Below, piece after piece: positions 42,970-46,476 of a stretch of DNA of 46,476 nt (the stretch's first letter is position 1; every line of letters starts with the position of its first letter). The notes under the pieces were generated by a model. That model worked only from the letters and a program-made list of their open reading frames with translations, did not search any database and had not been told where the DNA came from. A program made the translations under genes and the position numbers. The stretch comes from an uncultured Bacilli bacterium (GTDB taxonomy: Bacteria; Bacillota_I; Bacilli_A; RF39; UBA660): assembly GCA_944363715.1 (NCBI GenBank), contig CALVUX010000015.1:1-46476 (forward strand), read 5' to 3'.

Positions 42970-45900
42970 ATGAAAGTATTTGATAACTTCTTTGAGAAAA
43001 TTTATGATAAAGATATCGCTCTTACAGGGATGACTGAAGAGCTTTTTGCCGTTTATGTAAATAAACTTTATGATAGTAAGAAAAATATTTTAATAGTTAC
43101 TTCTAATTTAGTAGAATCTAATAGTTTATATAGAAGTATTAGTAATTATGTAGATAATGTATATTTGTTTCCAATGGATGACTTTTTAACTAGTGAAGCG
43201 ATGGCTATTAGTCCTGATTTAATGGTTACTAGACTTGAAACATTAAAAGAAGTAAGTAGTGATAAGCCTTCTATAGTTATTACTAACTTAATGGGATATT
43301 TAAGATATTTACCGTTAAAAAAAGAATATTTAAAGAGTACTTTATCTTTAAAAGTAAATGATGAGATTAGTCCTAAAGAACTAGTTGAAAAACTTACTAA
43401 TATAGGGTATGAGAGAACTACTTTAGTTACTAAGACTGGTGAAATTGGTGTTAGAGGGTTTGTTATAGATATTTTTCCATTAGGTGAATCTAATCCTATA
43501 AGATTAGAGTTTTTTGGTGATACAATAGACTCTATTAGATACTTTGATGGTAAAAGTCAAAAGTCTTTGAGTGAAATAAATAGTGTAGATATATATCCTT
43601 ATACAGAAATATTTTCTAATGATACCTTTATAGATGAAGAAAAGAGAAACACTAAATATTTAAATGAATATGGTGATGTGACTAATGTTGGTGGTTATTT
43701 AGATAATCATATTACTATTTATAAAGATAAGAGTTCAATGTTAATTAATTATAAACAGATATGTACTGATATGTTAGAGTATGGGGAAGAGAAAGACATA
43801 GACTTTAAAGGTAGTTATATGTTTGATTTTGATGATATCTATGAAAATAATGCTCTACATTATTTAACTGTAGATAATTTAGATAAGTCTTTAAAGGTTA
43901 TTAATTTTAATAGTAAGGAACTGCCTTTATTTAATGATGATATAGAAGGTATTACTAAGTATATTAGAGAAAAGTTATATGCTAATTATACTGTTATTGT
44001 TTGTTTAAAAGATTATCAGTTACATAGTTTTAGAAGTAAGATATCTTTACCTGTAATGGATACAACTATAGAAGAGATTTATCCTAATAAACTTAATTTA
44101 GTTTCATTTGGATTGGATAGTGGTTTTCAGTATAAAAATTATATCTTTTTGACTGGTAGAGAGTTATTTAAAAATAATGAAAAGGTTAAGAGATATAAGA
44201 CTAAGTTTAAGTATAATACAAAGATAACTGATTTAAATAAATTAGAAGTAGGAGACTATGTTGTTCATCAAGTTCATGGTATTGGTATTTATAATGGGTT
44301 AAAGACTTTAGAACAACAAGGTATACTTAAAGATTATATAGAAGTTTTATATCAGGGTAATGATAAGCTTTATATTCCTGTTGAGAAGATTGATATGCTT
44401 TATAAATATACTGGTAAAGAGGGTGTTCGTCCTACTATTTATAAACTTGGTGGTAAAGAGTGGGAGAAAGTAAAAACACGTGTTAAAAGTAAAGTCCAAG
44501 ATATGGCTAATGACTTGTTAAGAGTACAAGCGGAAAGAGAAAGACAAAAGGGGTTTGCTTTTTCTCCTGATAATGAATTGCAAAAAGAGTTTGAAGATGC
44601 TTTTCCTTATGTGGCAACAAATGACCAGTTACTTGCTACTAAACAGATAAAAGAAGATATGGAGAAAGTTTCTCCTATGGATAGATTATTAGTAGGAGAT
44701 GTTGGTTTTGGTAAGACAGAAGTCGCTTTTAGGGCAGCCTTTAAAGCGATTATGGATAATAAACAAGTATTGCTTTTATGTCCGACAACGATTCTTTCTA
44801 GTCAACATTATAAGAATGCTCTTGATAGATTTAAAGACTTTCCTGTTAATATTGGTCTTTTAAATAGATTTACTAGTCCAAGAGAACGTAATAGAATATT
44901 AGAAGAGTTAAGAGAAGGAACAATAGACTTTGTTATTGGTACGCATAGAATACTTAGTGATGATATCAGACCTAAAGATTTAGGATTATTAATTATTGAT
45001 GAGGAGCAGAGATTTGGAGTTAAACATAAAGAAAAGTTAAAACAATATAAGAGTACTGTAGATGTTTTAACTTTAACGGCTACACCTATTCCTAGAACTT
45101 TACAAATGTCTATTGCAGGTATTAGAAGCTTATCTTTAATAGAGACTCCTCCAAGAGATAGATATCCTATACAGACTTATGTTATTGGTTATAATAAACA
45201 ACTTGTTAAAGAAGCGATTATGAAAGAGATGTCTCGTGATGGACAGGTATTTCTATTATTTAATAATGTAGAAAATATAGAACAAGAAGTAATGGAGATT
45301 GAGAATCTTGTTCCTAGTGCTAGAGTTATTTATGCTCACGGTAGAATGGATAAGACTAAAATCGAAGATGTAATGCAACAATTTATCGACCATGAGGCAG
45401 ATGTTTTAGTATGTACGACCATAATAGAGACTGGTATAGATATTCCTAATGTCAATACGTTAATTATTTTAGATGCTGATAGATTTGGTCTTGCTCAGTT
45501 ATATCAGATTAGAGGTAGAGTTGGACGTAGTAATAAAATAGCTTATTGTTACTTAATGTATCAAGAACATAAAGTATTAACTGAGACTGCTGAAAAACGT
45601 TTAAAAGTTATTAAAGAGTTTACTGAATTAGGTAGTGGTTTTTCTATTGCAACTCGTGATTTATCTATTAGAGGAGCAGGAGATATTTTAGGAAGTAAAC
45701 AAGCTGGTTTTATTGATAGTGTTGGTATTGACCTTTATTTAAAGATGCTTAATGAAGAGGTAGAACGTCTTAAAGGTAATGTTGTAGAGGAAGAACAAGA
45801 GGAAGAGAGTAATAAAACATTACTTAATGTATCTACTCATATTAGTGATGACTATGTAACTGATGACGACTTGAAGATTATGATTCATAGAATGATTAAT

Positions 45901-46254
45901 GAAATAGATAGTAAAGAGAAACTAGAAGAAGTTAGAAGTGATTTAGAGGATAGATTTGGTAAACTTAATGAAGATATTATCATTTATATGTATGAAGAGT
46001 GGTTTGAAAAACTTGTTAAACAAGTGGGGGTTACTAAAGTTAGTGAAACTAAAAATACTATTGAACTTTACTTTAATAGAGAATCTACTAGTAAGTTAAA
46101 TACAGAAGATTTATTTATGAATGCTTATCAGATTACACCTATGTTTAGATTTAAGAGTAGAGAAAGTGATTTAACTATTATCTTAGATATTGTTAAGTTA
46201 GAGAAGCATCCTATCTATTATTTAGTTGCCTTGTTATCTAGTATGGTGAATTAA
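42970..46254 (+). CDS. mfd: Transcription-repair coupling factor Mfd
   Basis: 1094 residues, somewhat shorter than the about 1170 of Bacillus. It has an N-terminal UvrB-homology module without ATPase motifs, a CarD-like RNA polymerase-interaction domain (EVGDYVVHQVHGIGIYNGLK), a superfamily 2 translocase with Walker A LVGDVGFGKTEVA, the DEEQ box in IDEEQRFGVKHK, LTATPIPRTLQM, and RGRVGRSN (motif VI). The C-terminal TRCF domain follows. It removes stalled RNA polymerase and recruits UvrA. GGAAGGGG precedes ATG 42970. Confidence 0.97.
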   Translation: MKVFDNFFEKIYDKDIALTGMTEELFAVYVNKLYDSKKNILIVTSNLVESNSLYRSISNYVDNVYLFPMDDFLTSEAMAISPDLMVTRLETLKEVSSDKPSIVITNLMGYLRYLPLKKEYLKSTLSLKVNDEISPKELVEKLTNIGYERTTLVTKTGEIGVRGFVIDIFPLGESNPIRLEFFGDTIDSIRYFDGKSQKSLSEINSVDIYPYTEIFSNDTFIDEEKRNTKYLNEYGDVTNVGGYLDNHITIYKDKSSMLINYKQICTDMLEYGEEKDIDFKGSYMFDFDDIYENNALHYLTVDNLDKSLKVINFNSKELPLFNDDIEGITKYIREKLYANYTVIVCLKDYQLHSFRSKISLPVMDTTIEEIYPNKLNLVSFGLDSGFQYKNYIFLTGRELFKNNEKVKRYKTKFKYNTKITDLNKLEVGDYVVHQVHGIGIYNGLKTLEQQGILKDYIEVLYQGNDKLYIPVEKIDMLYKYTGKEGVRPTIYKLGGKEWEKVKTRVKSKVQDMANDLLRVQAERERQKGFAFSPDNELQKEFEDAFPYVATNDQLLATKQIKEDMEKVSPMDRLLVGDVGFGKTEVAFRAAFKAIMDNKQVLLLCPTTILSSQHYKNALDRFKDFPVNIGLLNRFTSPRERNRILEELREGTIDFVIGTHRILSDDIRPKDLGLLIIDEEQRFGVKHKEKLKQYKSTVDVLTLTATPIPRTLQMSIAGIRSLSLIETPPRDRYPIQTYVIGYNKQLVKEAIMKEMSRDGQVFLLFNNVENIEQEVMEIENLVPSARVIYAHGRMDKTKIEDVMQQFIDHEADVLVCTTIIETGIDIPNVNTLIILDADRFGLAQLYQIRGRVGRSNKIAYCYLMYQEHKVLTETAEKRLKVIKEFTELGSGFSIATRDLSIRGAGDILGSKQAGFIDSVGIDLYLKMLNEEVERLKGNVVEEEQEEESNKTLLNVSTHISDDYVTDDDLKIMIHRMINEIDSKEKLEEVRSDLEDRFGKLNEDIIIYMYEEWFEKLVKQVGVTKVSETKNTIELYFNRESTSKLNTEDLFMNAYQITPMFRFKSRESDLTIILDIVKLEKHPIYYLVALLSSMVN

Positions 46255-46311
46255 TTTAGATTGGGATATAACGAGATTGAATCTTTTACTTTTTAAAAAG
46301 TAGTTATAGAT

Positions 46312-46333
46312 AAGAGCTTAGACTCTTTTTTCT
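46312..46333 (+). terminator. Terminator behind mfd
   Basis: AAGAG/CTCTT (46312-46316 with 46323-46327) with a six-base loop and a T run. A self-complementary ACTTTTTAAAAAGT lies just before it (46289-46302). Confidence 0.7.
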
Positions 46334-46341
46334 TTTGTCTC

Positions 46342-46370
46342 TTGACTAAAACATTTTATCTTCTTATACT
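46342..46370 (+). promoter_or_regulatory. Promoter of the gene at the right edge
   Basis: TTGACT (46342-46347), a 17-bp spacer and TATACT (46365-46370), followed by GGAGG at 46384-46388. Confidence 0.8.
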
Positions 46371-46393
46371 TATTAGTAGAATTGGAGGCTATG

Positions 46394-46476
46394 ATGGTAG
46401 TGGTTAAAGAGGATATTTTAAAACAGCATAAACAAATATTAATGACAGCAGGATTAGAACTTGCTACTAATAATAC
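46394..46476 (+). CDS. Unidentified gene, cut by the right edge
   Basis: 27 codons visible: MVVVKEDILKQHKQILMTAG, then LELATNN. ATG 46394 is 5 bases from GGAGG; ATG 46391 is only 2 away. It has its own promoter and is separated from mfd by a terminator. A helical N-terminus of this kind occurs in TetR-type regulators among others, but the visible part is too short to assign. Confidence 0.6.
   Translation, partial: MVVVKEDILKQHKQILMTAGLELATNN

Noticed and set aside
42244-44490. CACGTG in rsmI and mfd coding regions, also in gyrB and mnmG
   Set aside because: The flanks do not match TGTTT/AAACA; these are not parS sites.
1-46476. tRNA genes, rRNA genes, insertion sequences and phage genes
   Set aside because: None was recognised on either strand; all larger gaps are explained by oriC, promoters, terminators or the array.

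Overview
The window is a low-GC, gene-dense chromosomal segment around the replication origin of a member of the Bacilli. Several things point there: strong GGAGG-type ribosome binding sites, the order rnpA-rpmH-oriC-dnaA-dnaN-recF-gyrB-gyrA, the order jag-mnmE-mnmG-rsmG-noc-parA-parB, and small Firmicutes families (BofA-, GerQ- and ComK-like proteins, DUF951, RicT). The standard code fits, because Trp is TGG and dnaA ends at TGA. Missing neighbours (walRK, rlbA, tmk, yabA) and a shortened GdpP suggest a reduced, probably host-associated and uncultured lineage, but I cannot name a species.

Layout. Positions 1-2887 (+) hold the 3' part of a class A penicillin-binding protein, a GerQ-like protein and a LemA-like protein. 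Positions 3034-25.0 kb are transcribed leftward, away from the origin: ung, rlmH, walJ, an M23 endopeptidase, dnaB, rplI, a minimal DHH/DHHA1 phosphodiesterase, rpsR-ssb-rpsF, a frame-disrupted membrane protein, ychF, an AbgT transporter, a DUF951 protein, mscS, parB, parA, noc, rsmG, mnmG, mnmE, an unrecognised gene, jag, yidC, rnpA and rpmH. The origin is bipartite: DnaA boxes lie upstream of dnaA (25.26-25.43 kb) and between dnaA and dnaN (26.86-26.96 kb). From dnaA to the right edge everything reads rightward: dnaN, a comK-like gene, recF, gyrB, gyrA, a 1.3-kb repeat array, the SRP RNA, tadA, dnaX, ybaB, recR, bofA, holB, ricT, trmN6, rsmI, pth, mfd and the start of one more gene.

The outstanding feature is the array at 34371-35697. 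It has eleven tandem units of 125-126 bp. Each unit carries one palindrome matching the ParB site parS (TGTTTCACGTGAAACA) and one matching the Noc-binding site NBS (ATTTCCCGGGAAAT), in strict alternation. Centre-to-centre spacings are 57-58 and 67-68 bp, about 5.5 and 6.5 helical turns. All parS sites would therefore lie on one face of the DNA and all NBS on the other. In Bacillus subtilis both kinds of site are scattered round the chromosome. Here they look like a compact composite centromere/occlusion platform about 8 kb from dnaA.

Both predicted ligands are encoded in the window. ParB (14969-15865) and Noc (16731-18164) differ at the recognition-helix positions known to separate parS from NBS binding. 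This Noc lacks the N-terminal membrane-binding helix of B. subtilis Noc and instead has a disordered linker of about 230 residues before its C-terminal domain. ParA, ParB, Noc, the array, DnaA/oriC and SMC-type loading (smc is not in the window) would be expected to work together in origin segregation. Other points of note are a short ComK homologue between dnaN and recF, sporulation-family genes (gerQ, bofA), an SRP RNA whose promoter starts 42 bp after the last NBS, and an rpsF leader that can pair with its own ribosome binding site.
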